The position numbers were made by a program, and so were the translations under genes. Of a stretch of DNA of 40,948 nt, positions 23,205 through 31,938 are shown piece after piece; the stretch's first letter is position 1; each line of letters opens with the position of its first letter. The notes beneath the pieces are model-generated. The model had not been told where the DNA came from. It saw only the letters and a list, made by a program, of their open reading frames with translations, and searched no databases. This stretch comes from an uncultured Alphaproteobacteria bacterium. Lineage in GTDB: Bacteria > Pseudomonadota > Alphaproteobacteria > HIMB59 > GCA-002718135. The stretch spans positions 1 through 40,948 of the forward strand of contig CACGRD010000008.1 in NCBI GenBank assembly GCA_902575375.1. Reading direction: 5' to 3'.

Positions 23205-24514
23205 TAGTTTATGGTTTCAAATATTTCAGATAGTTTATGAGTTTTTTTATCTGAAATGATGAAACAACTTTTTATTTTATTTATTAAATTATCATCTATA
23301 TTTTTATTTGAGTATACACTTAATAAAGGAGTTGAGGAATTCACTTCATCACCAATATTGAGTACATTATCATATCCAACTCCGTAATCTATTTTATCGG
23401 TAACCTGTTTTCTTCCACCTCCAAGTTCAATAAGTATAAGGCCTAATTCTCTGGTATGAATTTTTTCTATCCAGCCTTGTTCACTAGAAAATACATCCTT
23501 TCGAATGGAAGTATTTATTAAATCATTTTCATAAGATGATAAAATATTTTTTGGTCCACCCAAGGCTGCAACCATCATTTCAAATTTTTCTGCAGCTAGT
23601 CCATTATTAATAACCGTATTAATTTTATTATAGGCTTCTTCTTTTGAAATTTTATAAATGTTTACTAATAGCGAAGAAATTAATTCATTAGTGATCTTCT
23701 CTAATCGATGATCTTTAAAATCATTTTTAATATATTTTATGCATTCTAATATCTCTAGTGTATGACCAGCACTTTTACCTAAGACCTGATTCATATCTGT
23801 TAATATAGCTTCGCAATGTAAGCCTGCTCCTTTAGCGACTCTTACTAAGGAGTTGGACAAATCTCTTGCTATATCAATAGTGCTATTAAAAGATCCATTA
23901 CCAACTTTTACATCAAGTACTAAAGATGAAAGACCGCTTGCAATTTTTTTTGAAAGAATAGATGATGTTATTAAGGGTAAAGATTCTACTGTACCCACAA
24001 TATCCCTTATTGAATATAATTTTTTATCAGCTGGTGCTAAGTTAGAGGTTTGACCGATAATTGCACAACCAACTTCTTTTACAACTTTTTTAAAAGTCTC
24101 TAAATCAGGCTTTGTATTATACCCAGGTATTGAATCAAATTTATCTAGTGTACCGCCCGTATGACCCAATCCTCTACCTGAAATCATAGGTACATACAAT
24201 CCACAAGCTGCAAGTATTGGGGCTAGTATAACGCTCGTCTTGTCTCCAACACCACCGGTTGAGTGTTTATCACAAACCAACTCATTATCTAGAATCTCAG
24301 ACCAGTTCAGTGTATCACCTGATTTCGTCATCGCCTCAGTTAAACAAACAGTTTCCTCAGGTGTCATTCCATTTGAAAATATTGCCATGCTCATTGCTGC
24401 AATTTGTGCGTCTGAAAAAGATCCATTTGTTAAACCGTCTACAAAAAAGTTGATATCTTTTTTTGACAGATCTTGGTTATCTCTTTTTTTTCTAATTATC
24501 TCTTGAGGTATCAT
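23204..24514 (-). CDS. deoA: Thymidine (pyrimidine-nucleoside) phosphorylase
   Basis: 436 residues, close to the usual length. The phosphate-binding signature DKHSTGGVGDKTS (from about residue 83) and SGRGLGHTGGTLDK are diagnostic, with LDVKVGNGSFN in the central domain and a C-terminal PYNP domain (QVTDKIDYGVGY). It cleaves thymidine or deoxyuridine with phosphate to the base and deoxyribose-1-phosphate. Whether it also takes uridine cannot be told. The gene overlaps the 3' end of the purine nucleoside phosphorylase gene by 23 bases. Confidence 0.92.
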   Translation of the reverse strand: MIPQEIIRKKRDNQDLSKKDINFFVDGLTNGSFSDAQIAAMSMAIFSNGMTPEETVCLTEAMTKSGDTLNWSEILDNELVCDKHSTGGVGDKTSVILAPILAACGLYVPMISGRGLGHTGGTLDKFDSIPGYNTKPDLETFKKVVKEVGCAIIGQTSNLAPADKKLYSIRDIVGTVESLPLITSSILSKKIASGLSSLVLDVKVGNGSFNSTIDIARDLSNSLVRVAKGAGLHCEAILTDMNQVLGKSAGHTLEILECIKYIKNDFKDHRLEKITNELISSLLVNIYKISKEEAYNKINTVINNGLAAEKFEMMVAALGGPKNILSSYENDLINTSIRKDVFSSEQGWIEKIHTRELGLILIELGGGRKQVTDKIDYGVGYDNVLNIGDEVNSSTPLLSVYSNKNIDDNLINKIKSCFIISDKKTHKLSEIFETIN

Positions 24515-25322
24515 CGAATTGAACTTCTTGTATAAATTGTTTAATTAAATTTAAAACATTGTTCTCTGCTAAACTTGCATTCTCTAAAGTTTCTTGATGA
24601 CTTAATTTTGTTTTATTCATACCAGCAGCTAAGTTGGTGATTACACTGATACCAATAACAGGAAGTCCGCAATGATTAGCAACTAAAACTTCTGGTACTG
24701 TAGACATTCCAACTGCATTTCCACCTATTACTTTTAAGGCATTAATTTCAGCAGGTGTTTCGAAATTTGGTCCTGAGTACATACAATAAATACCTTCATA
24801 AATTTTTTGATCTATTTTTTTAGCGACTTGTATTAACTGATCTCTATAAAACTTGTGATACCCATCACTCATATCATGAAAACGAGGGCCATACTCTTCA
24901 GCATTGGGTCCAATAAGTGGATTGAAACCACTCCAGTTAATATGATCTTTAATTGCCATTAGACTGCCTGCCGGCATAGCTTCATCTAAACTACCTGCTG
25001 CATTTGTAACAACTAATAACTTGCACCCAATGTCCTTTAATACTCTTATGGGTGAAGCTAAGCTTTGGGGATTGTGTCCTTCATAAATATGTGATCTTCC
25101 ATACATACAAACAACATTTAAAGTATTTATTTTTCCTAGAACTAATTTACCTGCGTGACCTTTTACAGTTGGTTGTGGAAAATCAGCTAACTGTTCATAT
25201 GAAATTGATTCTTGAATATCTTTTTCTTCAAAAAAATTGGTTAGTCCACTTCCTAAAATTATGGCAATGTCTGGTGAAGTATTATTTGTTATTTCTAGAA
25301 ATTTTTTGGCCGAAGGTAGCAT
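24492..25322 (-). CDS. punA: Purine nucleoside phosphorylase (trimeric type)
   Basis: 276 residues. IILGSGL and VKGHAGKLV near the N-terminus, YGRSHIYEGH, VVTNAAGSLDE, YSGPNFETPAE, GGNAVGMSTVPE and SVITNLAAGM match trimeric purine nucleoside phosphorylase; the Asn of ITNLAAGM contacts the purine and points to 6-oxopurine nucleosides (inosine, guanosine). It releases the base and ribose-1-phosphate. Product inosine could come from the adenosine deaminase encoded about 8 kb away. One-base overlap with the cdd stop codon. Confidence 0.92.
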   Translation of the reverse strand: MLPSAKKFLEITNNTSPDIAIILGSGLTNFFEEKDIQESISYEQLADFPQPTVKGHAGKLVLGKINTLNVVCMYGRSHIYEGHNPQSLASPIRVLKDIGCKLLVVTNAAGSLDEAMPAGSLMAIKDHINWSGFNPLIGPNAEEYGPRFHDMSDGYHKFYRDQLIQVAKKIDQKIYEGIYCMYSGPNFETPAEINALKVIGGNAVGMSTVPEVLVANHCGLPVIGISVITNLAAGMNKTKLSHQETLENASLAENNVLNLIKQFIQEVQFDDTSRDN

Positions 25323-25738
25323 TAAAGATTCTCTGGGCCAAAAGAATCTGGAAGTAATTCTTCGAGCGTAGATGTTTTCATATGACCATTTTCGTTACAC
25401 ATATGAATCTTAGTATCTAAAGTAGCAAATTCTCTTAACCTCTGTCTACAACCACCACAAGGTGAGCATAATAATTCACCTGAACCTATAACCACAACTT
25501 CTAAAATTTTTTTGTTTCCATTAGATATCATATTTCCAATTGCAGTTGCTTCGGCACACTGGGATTGAGGATAGGCAGCATTTTCAACATTACAACCAGT
25601 AATAATTTTACTATCTTCTGTTAGAAAAGCTGCTCCTACTTTAAAATTTGAATAAGGCACATGAGCTTGCTCTCTAACTTTTTTTGCAGCCTTGAATAAA
25701 CTATCAAAATTTTCTGAAACCATATTCTTGTTTAACAT
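25322..25738 (-). CDS. cdd: Cytidine deaminase
   Basis: 138 residues, homotetrameric type. Zinc and catalytic residues are in NAAYPQSQCAEATAIGN (Cys-Ala-Glu) and CSPCGGCRQ (two Cys ligands); substrate-contact segment VPYSNFKVGAAFL is present. It converts cytidine and deoxycytidine to uridine forms, which the phosphorylase encoded two genes downstream can cleave. It starts 26 bases after the DUF1501 gene on the same strand, so all six genes from 28349 to 22548 may be one transcription unit. Confidence 0.93.
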   Translation of the reverse strand: MLNKNMVSENFDSLFKAAKKVREQAHVPYSNFKVGAAFLTEDSKIITGCNVENAAYPQSQCAEATAIGNMISNGNKKILEVVVIGSGELLCSPCGGCRQRLREFATLDTKIHMCNENGHMKTSTLEELLPDSFGPENL

Positions 25739-25764
25739 GAAATTACTAAAAAAATTATTTATTT

Positions 25765-26916
25765 CTAAATCTTAAACAATTCTTGAGACAAATCAGGAAG
25801 TTCGTCTCCCCAAAAAACTTCTTTACGCAAAAATTCTGGATCTTGGTTAAAACAAATTGACATTGCAGAATTATAAACAGCCCTGGAATCAATAGTCGAA
25901 TTTAGATCTCTTCCCTCAAACAATTCTTTCTTTTTTAGTCCAGGCCAATCTGTATAAACTTGAGATTTTTTTAACAAGCCTCCAGCCATTAATATTGCAC
26001 TTCCATATCCGTGCTCAGTTCCATAGCCTCCATTTTGTTTTATAGTTCGGCCAAATTCAGTAAGAGTAAGAATAAGTGTATTATCAAATGCTTGGCCAAG
26101 ATTTTCATGTAAAATAGTAACAATCTTATTTACTTCTTCTAGTTCATCAGCATGTGCTCCATCAACACCTCCTTGAGCAGCATGGGTATCAAAACCATCT
26201 AAATCAAATACAGCAACTCGAGGACCACTTTGATCTTTTAATTGTTTAGCAGCTTCAAGAGCAAGTTTTTTTCTATCATCAGAGTCAGTAGCTATTTGCA
26301 TAGACAATGGTCTTTGTCTTATTGTATCAAGTGTAGATTTAATTAGCTCGTTATGCTCACCCTTAAATTCATTATAAATTTGATCTATTAACTTTGTTTC
26401 AACAAAATCTGGTGATGGGAAGAAATTATTATTCTGTGGCACACCTCTTAATAAAAGTGGCATTGGTAAAGATATTGCCAAACCTTTTCCTATAATATTT
26501 GAAGCTAGTAACCCCCTGCCAAGCCATCCTGTTTTTTCTTTGTATGGAATGTGTGCTCCAGTTTCCATTAAATTTTGTCCATCAAAATGTGATCTGCCTG
26601 TGTAAGGAATATTTGTTGCATGAACAAATGCCGCTTGATTTTTTTGCCAGAGTTTATGAAAAATTTCTAATTTAGGATGAAGGCCGAAGTCACTGTTCAA
26701 ATTAAGAACGTCTTCCAGAATGAGTTTTTTTCTTAATTTTTTGAGACGTTTATCTCCAATAACAGGAACAGCTGTTAAACCATCCATTCCTCCACGAAGT
26801 GATATAATAATTAGATTTTTTTTCTGCATTGAAGCTAAACTTATTTTTGGAAAATATCCAGAAAGAAACAATGTTGTTGATCCTCCAATTAAAAAATTTC
26901 TTCTTGTGCAGTTCAT
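25765..26916 (-). CDS. DUF1501 family secreted protein
   Basis: 383 residues. Tat-type signal CTRRNFLIGGSTTLFLSG at the start. The mature part shows the DUF1501 pattern: LIIISLRGGMDGLTAVPV, YTGRSHFDGQNLMETG, VFDLDGFDTHAAQGG and LTLTEFGRTIKQNGGYGTEHG. The metal-binding-like Asp/His positions recall the alkaline phosphatase superfamily, to which DUF1501 proteins are distantly related. Function not established. Its start overlaps the DUF1800 stop codon by four bases; the two families are found together in many bacteria. Confidence 0.9.
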   Translation of the reverse strand: MNCTRRNFLIGGSTTLFLSGYFPKISLASMQKKNLIIISLRGGMDGLTAVPVIGDKRLKKLRKKLILEDVLNLNSDFGLHPKLEIFHKLWQKNQAAFVHATNIPYTGRSHFDGQNLMETGAHIPYKEKTGWLGRGLLASNIIGKGLAISLPMPLLLRGVPQNNNFFPSPDFVETKLIDQIYNEFKGEHNELIKSTLDTIRQRPLSMQIATDSDDRKKLALEAAKQLKDQSGPRVAVFDLDGFDTHAAQGGVDGAHADELEEVNKIVTILHENLGQAFDNTLILTLTEFGRTIKQNGGYGTEHGYGSAILMAGGLLKKSQVYTDWPGLKKKELFEGRDLNSTIDSRAVYNSAMSICFNQDPEFLRKEVFWGDELPDLSQELFKI

Positions 26917-28349
26917 ATTTTTAATACTCCTGGCAAATTACAAATCACTCCATACTTTTGCCCTAAATCATAATCTGATGTGCCAAATCTAAAATTATCA
27001 ATAAGTGATGCCATATTTTCATGATCTTCAAAATTATTTTTAAGACAAGATAAAATAAAACCATGAGATCTGTTTCCAGATTTAACAAGCATTGGAAGTT
27101 CAACTGAAGCAAACCAAAAGCGACGTAATAATAATTCTGGCGATACCCAATCTACCTCCAAATCACTCCAACCATTAGGTTGTTTAGCACGATAAGGTGA
27201 ATGACCTATTTCTCTAAGTATCCAAGATAACTGTCTTTGTCTATTATTTGGCTTTATCTTAAAAGTATAATTCATTTTTTCAAATGAAAGCGGAATATTT
27301 AAATCAAACATTCTAGATAATTGCATTAACCATATTTCAGGTGGATGAAATTTATGTGTAATCTCATTATACTTATAAGCTTGCGTTATAACTGCTTTGT
27401 GAATTTCAATAAGGCTACCGTTGGATTTGTTCCATGCATCTATAACTGGGTTTATCATTTCATCTGTTGGTTCATCTGAAATAAAATGCCTGCATAATTT
27501 TGTTGAAACAAATTTGATACAGATTGGGTGTGTTGCCAAGTCATGAATTACCTTTGCAAGTTCTCTTTTTGCATCATTTTTATATTTAACTCCTAAAACT
27601 ACTTTATCTCCTTTTTGATGCATTTCCTGATCAAACCATATATCCCCGGTTTCTAAATTTTTTCTATCCCATTTGTGCACCCAACCTGTCATGATATAGG
27701 CTAACTGAATCACATCTTCCTGAGTGTATCCAGCATTTGGAGATACTGTATGTAATTCTAATAATTCTCTTGCATGATTTTCGTTTATCGTTTCTCCCCA
27801 TTCCATTCCTTTTTTAGAATTGGGGCCAAAAGATTCTGAATTATCAAGGTGATGAATCATACACCATGAAGTTGTAACTGACTGAACCATCTCTTCAAAA
27901 GTTTTAACCATGTTAGGTCTAATAATTTCACGTTGATAGGGTCCGGTACTAAACTCTGCTAAAAAATCTTTTTCACTTATTGCAAAATGATTTCCCCAAA
28001 AAAGCCAGAAACGCTCGAATACGGGTTGTTTGGAATACTTTGTTTGAAAATGACGAATGGCATGTTCATTTAATTCAAAATATCTTTCTCCAGTTTTTAT
28101 TCTTAATTCATCTTTTGCTTTCCTATAGGCATGTTTATCATTTTTAAATTTTTTTCTTAAAACTTCTCTATCTCCGTAGACCCATTCACCATATTTTTTT
28201 CTTAAATCTTTTTCTGTTGGGATTGTTCCAGGCCACAAGAGACCAGGTATGGTATCTAATTGATTTATTGCCCAATTAAGAGGATCTTTATCTGGTTTTT
28301 CATTTGGCGACAGGCCAAACGCTACTCGTCTATAAAAATTTAATGACAT
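26913..28349 (-). CDS. DUF1800 family protein
   Basis: 478 residues. RVAFGLSPNE near the start, FERFWLFWGNHFAISEKD, NENHARELLELHTVSPNAGYTQEDVIQLA and ICIKFVSTKLCRHFISDEP match the DUF1800 family; WMRHxxNxxARELxELF-like helices dominate. No obvious signal peptide is visible, in contrast to the Tat signal of its partner, so a Tat hitch-hiking export of the pair is possible. Function unknown in the family. Four-base overlap with the DUF1501 gene shows coupling. The start lies 52 bases from the divergent TrpF-like gene. Confidence 0.88.
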   Translation of the reverse strand: MSLNFYRRVAFGLSPNEKPDKDPLNWAINQLDTIPGLLWPGTIPTEKDLRKKYGEWVYGDREVLRKKFKNDKHAYRKAKDELRIKTGERYFELNEHAIRHFQTKYSKQPVFERFWLFWGNHFAISEKDFLAEFSTGPYQREIIRPNMVKTFEEMVQSVTTSWCMIHHLDNSESFGPNSKKGMEWGETINENHARELLELHTVSPNAGYTQEDVIQLAYIMTGWVHKWDRKNLETGDIWFDQEMHQKGDKVVLGVKYKNDAKRELAKVIHDLATHPICIKFVSTKLCRHFISDEPTDEMINPVIDAWNKSNGSLIEIHKAVITQAYKYNEITHKFHPPEIWLMQLSRMFDLNIPLSFEKMNYTFKIKPNNRQRQLSWILREIGHSPYRAKQPNGWSDLEVDWVSPELLLRRFWFASVELPMLVKSGNRSHGFILSCLKNNFEDHENMASLIDNFRFGTSDYDLGQKYGVICNLPGVLKI

Positions 28350-28401
28350 ATATATAAAAAAATAGTTTACATATATTTATAATTTTTAAAAATAAAATTT
28401 A

Positions 28402-29052
28402 ATGAAAAATATACCTCTAAAAATTTGTGGCATAACAAATGTAAAATCTGTTGAAGTGGCACATAAAAATAAAATAAAATCATTGGGTTTTGCAAGTAAA
28501 AATTTGAATGGACCAAACACAGTTAGTGATAAAAAAATACAATCATTAATTAAAGAATGTAAAAATTATAAGATAGAATCAGTACTTCTAACTCGGTATG
28601 TGTCTTTAGACAAGCTAATAGAACAAATAGATTTTACAAAACCAAAGACAATTTCATGTTCATATCATTTTCCCAAAAAAGATTTATTAAAAATAAAAAA
28701 AATATTTAGAAGATTAAAAATAGGTATTGCTATTAATCCAGAAAATTTTGATAAAAAGTACATTGAATCAATTAGAAAAATTGTTGATGTTATTTATTTT
28801 GATATGAATGTTTATAGAAAAAAGAGTATTAAAAAGTATTCATTGAGAAAAAGTATTAAACAAATACAATTTATAAAAAGTAAAAATATTCCAGTTTATA
28901 TTGGTGGTGGTATAGACAAAAGAAATGTTTCCAACATTCTAAAACAAATAATACCTTTTGGATTAGATATTTCTAGAAGTTTGAAAAATCAGAGAAATTT
29001 AATTTCTAAATCAAAACTCAAAGATTTTTTAAATCAAATTTCGGTAGGATAA
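28402..29052 (+). CDS. Divergent TrpF-like (phosphoribosylanthranilate isomerase family) protein
   Basis: 216 residues. LKICGIT (residues 6-12) carries the TrpF general-base Cys9, and VIYFD (131-134) carries a candidate for the general-acid Asp. The C-terminal phosphate-binding part reads YIGGGIDKRN and GLDISRS, compared with the usual LAGGLxPxN and GVDVSSG. The VQLHG and GGTG motifs expected in the middle are not recognisable. By my count 38 of 216 residues are Lys. It may be a fast-evolving TrpF, or a paralogue with another substrate. Its last 24 bases overlap the convergent folK gene; no other tryptophan gene is present unless pabA/pabB serve both pathways. Confidence 0.7.
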   Translation: MKNIPLKICGITNVKSVEVAHKNKIKSLGFASKNLNGPNTVSDKKIQSLIKECKNYKIESVLLTRYVSLDKLIEQIDFTKPKTISCSYHFPKKDLLKIKKIFRRLKIGIAINPENFDKKYIESIRKIVDVIYFDMNVYRKKSIKKYSLRKSIKQIQFIKSKNIPVYIGGGIDKRNVSNILKQIIPFGLDISRSLKNQRNLISKSKLKDFLNQISVG

Positions 29053-29529
29053 TCGTTTAATAATATATTTATTTTGCAACTCTTTCGATAAGACTTTTAT
29101 TGATTTTTTTTGGATCGGATGTCTGAGAAATGGATCAATATCAAGTATTGGATATAACACAAAGTCTCTTTCAGCTGCTCTTGGGTGAGGAATTATTAAA
29201 TTTTTTTTATTAAATATTTGTTTGCCAAAAAAAATAATATCCAAATCAATAATTCTTGGACCATTGATAATTTTTTTATTTTTTTTTAATTTTTTTTCAA
29301 TTTCATAAATATTATTTATTAATTCTAATGGCTGCTGATTGGTTAATAGTTGAATTGCGGTGTTAAAAAAATTACTTTGCGATTTGTATCCATAAGGAGA
29401 AGAAATATAAATATTTGCAAATTTTTTTATATTACCAATATTTTCTAACTCTCTAACAGCACAGCGTAAATTAAATATAGCATTACCTAGATTTGAGCCA
29501 AGTGCGATTATTGTTTCAGTTTGATACAC
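29029..29529 (-). CDS. folK: HPPK: 6-hydroxymethyl-7,8-dihydropterin pyrophosphokinase
   Basis: 166 residues from a GTG start. ALGSNLGN at the N-terminus, SSPYGYKSQSNFFNTA, and NGPRIIDLDIIFFG with IPHPRAAERDFVL make HPPK clear. It transfers pyrophosphate from ATP to 6-hydroxymethyl-dihydropterin, the step before dihydropteroate synthase. The gene overlaps folB upstream by 14 bases and is the last of the operon. Confidence 0.94.
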   Translation of the reverse strand: MYQTETIIALGSNLGNAIFNLRCAVRELENIGNIKKFANIYISSPYGYKSQSNFFNTAIQLLTNQQPLELINNIYEIEKKLKKNKKIINGPRIIDLDIIFFGKQIFNKKNLIIPHPRAAERDFVLYPILDIDPFLRHPIQKKSIKVLSKELQNKYIIKRLSYRNLI

Positions 29530-29860
29530 TTAGAGATTCAGCTCCATATTTTTTTGCTACAGCTGTTTTATTAATTGTAATTTTAACTTTTTTTATTTTA
29601 AATTTTTTTTCAATAGCATTGGATATTTTTATTATTAAATGCTCAAGAGTATGTGATTGAGATTCCTTTATGAAAGTTTTTAAATATTTTGTAATAGATG
29701 AATAATCCCTAACATTATTTATATTGTTTAAATCTAGTGAGTTTTTAACAGGATAACTAAATTCTAATGTTACCTTTAACAACTGTTTTTTCTTTCTCTC
29801 TTGAGCAGTGATACCTATATTTGCACTGATGGATAAGTTTTTAATCTCTACTTTGAACAT
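29516..29860 (-). CDS. folB: Dihydroneopterin aldolase
   Basis: 114 residues, usual length. VEIKNLSISANIGITAQERKK contains the family's N-terminal motif with the Glu near residue 23 (normally GVxxxER). The segment DYSSITKYLK and SHTLEHLI (catalytic region) and the C-terminal KITINKTAVAKKYGA, with the conserved Lys, support the call. It turns dihydroneopterin into hydroxymethyl-dihydropterin and glycolaldehyde. Overlaps folP by 13 bases and folK by 14. Confidence 0.88.
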   Translation of the reverse strand: MFKVEIKNLSISANIGITAQERKKKQLLKVTLEFSYPVKNSLDLNNINNVRDYSSITKYLKTFIKESQSHTLEHLIIKISNAIEKKFKIKKVKITINKTAVAKKYGAESLSVSN

Positions 29861-30666
29861 AGTTTTTCAAAAATTTTTAATGATTGAGACGTTTCTTTTA
29901 TGTCGTGAACTCTAAATATATCAACTCCCTTTTGATAACAATATAATGCAGAAGCGATAGAACCTCCCAATCTTTGATTTGTTTCACTTTTATCTATGAA
30001 GCTGATCCAGCTTTTTCTAGATGATCCTAATAATAATCCATATCCCTTAAACTTAAACTGATTAATTTTTTGCATGATTTCTATATTCTGTTTTAAATTT
30101 TTACCAAAACCAATACCTGGGTCAAACCATACTTTGGATGAAGGAATTTTTATTTTTTCTAATTGTTTAATTTTCTGAAGAAATATTTTTTTAATATCTT
30201 GTACAACATTATTATATGAGTGTATTTTCTTTTGCATAGTTTTGGGTGGCGCAGGTGTGTGCATTAAAATTAAACCAGTTTTAAATTTTTTAGTTAAAAA
30301 GAATAAATCTTCAGAACCACCGAAGACATCATTTATAATATGTGCTCCCATATTTAATGCATATTCTTGAGTTTCAATTTTATTAGTATCAACCGATATG
30401 ACAAATTTATTTTTTGGCAATTTTTTTAATATCGGGTCTAATCTTTTAACTTCTTCTTTGTGTGTTAATGGATCTGAGCCAGGTCTTGTACTTTCTGCTC
30501 CAATATCAATAATACTTGCTCCATTTTTTATCATTTCTTTGATATTTTTTAGTGCATCTGAACTTTTAAAGCTCTTTCCACCATCACTAAAAGAGTCGGG
30601 AGTAACATTACATATTCCCATTACCGTTGGACTAGATAGTTTAAAATTATAATTTCCTAATTTCAT
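29848..30666 (-). CDS. folP: Dihydropteroate synthase
   Basis: 272 residues. GICNVTPDSFSDGG (residues 17-30), IIDIGAESTRPGSDP and VSVDTN are the three N-terminal signatures; WFDPGIGFGKN and LLGSSRKSWIS with the final FRVHDIKET complete the TIM-barrel active site. It condenses hydroxymethyl-dihydropterin pyrophosphate with p-aminobenzoate. The pABA comes from the three upstream genes of the same operon. Four-base overlap with pabC. Confidence 0.95.
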   Translation of the reverse strand: MKLGNYNFKLSSPTVMGICNVTPDSFSDGGKSFKSSDALKNIKEMIKNGASIIDIGAESTRPGSDPLTHKEEVKRLDPILKKLPKNKFVISVDTNKIETQEYALNMGAHIINDVFGGSEDLFFLTKKFKTGLILMHTPAPPKTMQKKIHSYNNVVQDIKKIFLQKIKQLEKIKIPSSKVWFDPGIGFGKNLKQNIEIMQKINQFKFKGYGLLLGSSRKSWISFIDKSETNQRLGGSIASALYCYQKGVDIFRVHDIKETSQSLKIFEKLCSK

Positions 30667-31418
30667 TTCAATAATATTTTTGCATATTTTTTTGATAATA
30701 GATTATACATTTTCATTGAAGACCTATACCAATTAAATTGTTTAATAAAAGAAATACTAACCACACCTTTACCAGAGCCAACTAGAAGTATTTCACTAAA
30801 TTGATGTAAACTAGAAATATTAATATCTGTTCTATGAATTTTATAAGGTAGATTTTTAATTAAGTATTCTAGAGTAATTCCATGATAATAGTAATTTTTT
30901 GGAGTGAATAATTTATTATTGTTTACAAAAATTAAATTGGTCGTAGAGCCTTCTAAAACTTTGTTGTTAAAATAAAAAAGAATCTCTTCTTTTTGTAAAT
31001 TAATTTTTTTTTGTAAAGAAATTATTTTTTTGTATTGTAAGTTTTTGAAGTTAGGTAAAGCCCGTTGGAATCTAAAAAATTTTGCAGTAAAATACTTATG
31101 ATCTTTGTTTCGTTTACGTACAGATAATGAGATTATTTTTTTTGTGACTGCAATTCTTAATAGGTGATCGTAATTTTTAATTTTAGAATATTTATTTAAA
31201 AAATTGGTTAAAAAATTTTTTGAAATTTTAACATCAATGCCAAAGTATCTTAAATCTTTATTTAGTTTTTTTAAATGCTGATCAACTAAGATAAAATTTG
31301 GCTCTTTGCCAAATAGTCTAATGGTTGTAAAGATGCCCTTGTATCCCCAAAGAGAATTGAACTTAAGTAATTTAAAATTCTTAGCGTGAAAGGATTTTTT
31401 TAATAAGATATTTTCCAT
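30663..31418 (-). CDS. pabC: Probable aminodeoxychorismate lyase (class IV aminotransferase fold)
   Basis: 251 residues. The PLP Lys is probably in PNFKNLQYKK (the family usually has KxLNR here), and the Glu that binds the pyridine nitrogen lies in LEGSTTNLIFV. The C-terminal LLVGSGKGVVSISFI replaces the more usual TxxxGVxPV motif, so the sequence is divergent. The role, releasing pyruvate from aminodeoxychorismate to give pABA, is inferred mostly from its place between pabA and folP. A branched-chain or D-amino acid aminotransferase is unlikely in this setting. Overlaps pabA by 38 bases. Confidence 0.8.
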   Translation of the reverse strand: MENILLKKSFHAKNFKLLKFNSLWGYKGIFTTIRLFGKEPNFILVDQHLKKLNKDLRYFGIDVKISKNFLTNFLNKYSKIKNYDHLLRIAVTKKIISLSVRKRNKDHKYFTAKFFRFQRALPNFKNLQYKKIISLQKKINLQKEEILFYFNNKVLEGSTTNLIFVNNNKLFTPKNYYYHGITLEYLIKNLPYKIHRTDINISSLHQFSEILLVGSGKGVVSISFIKQFNWYRSSMKMYNLLSKKYAKILLK

Positions 31419-31938
31419 GTGGAGTTAAAAATGAATCTGGGTGAAACTGTAATCCATAGACTTTATTAATATCATCTTCAACCGCCATTGCTACATTTGT
31501 TTTTACACAACGCATTGTAATTATCATTGATTGAGAAACAAATGGTTCAGCCATTTTTAAGGAATGATATCGACCTCCAAGGAAATTAAAATTTTTTTTA
31601 AAAATTGATTTATCGTTAGTAACTTTAATATGACTCTGATAACCATGAAGGATATTTTTTTGTTGAACTATTTTAGCTCCTTCACAAAAAACTATTTGTT
31701 GGAAACCTAAACATATTCCTAATATTTTTTTCTTTCCTTTATATTTATTGTAAATCTTAGTTGTTAATGGATAATCTTTTGGTTCACCAGGACCTGGTGA
31801 AAGAACGATGGTCGAAGATTTTTCTAGTTTTGTTTGATTTATTTCATAATAATTTGAAACAAATGTTGGCTCAATACTATCTAGTAGATGAGCTAAATTG
31901 TATGTGAATGAGTCTTCGTGATCAATGAGATAAATCAT
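31381..31938 (-). CDS. pabA: Glutamine amidotransferase subunit (PabA/TrpG type)
   Basis: 185 residues, class I amidotransferase. DHEDSFTYNL, LSPGPGEPKDYP, nucleophile Cys76 in GICLGFQ, HGYQSH and GGRYHSL are clear. The catalytic dyad part reads QFHPDS (His166, Asp168), where the family has HPES: the usual Glu is Asp. It supplies ammonia from glutamine to the chorismate enzyme PabB. PabA and TrpG cannot be told apart by sequence alone; the operon supports pABA synthesis but joint use for anthranilate is possible. Starts within the pabB stop codon. Confidence 0.88.
   Translation of the reverse strand: MIYLIDHEDSFTYNLAHLLDSIEPTFVSNYYEINQTKLEKSSTIVLSPGPGEPKDYPLTTKIYNKYKGKKKILGICLGFQQIVFCEGAKIVQQKNILHGYQSHIKVTNDKSIFKKNFNFLGGRYHSLKMAEPFVSQSMIITMRCVKTNVAMAVEDDINKVYGLQFHPDSFLTPHGKYLIKKILSR

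Noticed and set aside
24240-24506. Plus-strand open frames opposite deoA
   Set aside because: Antisense shadows of the thymidine phosphorylase signature region.
29260-29310. Long T-runs in the folK region as a terminator
   Set aside because: They encode lysine codons on the minus strand and no stable stem precedes them.
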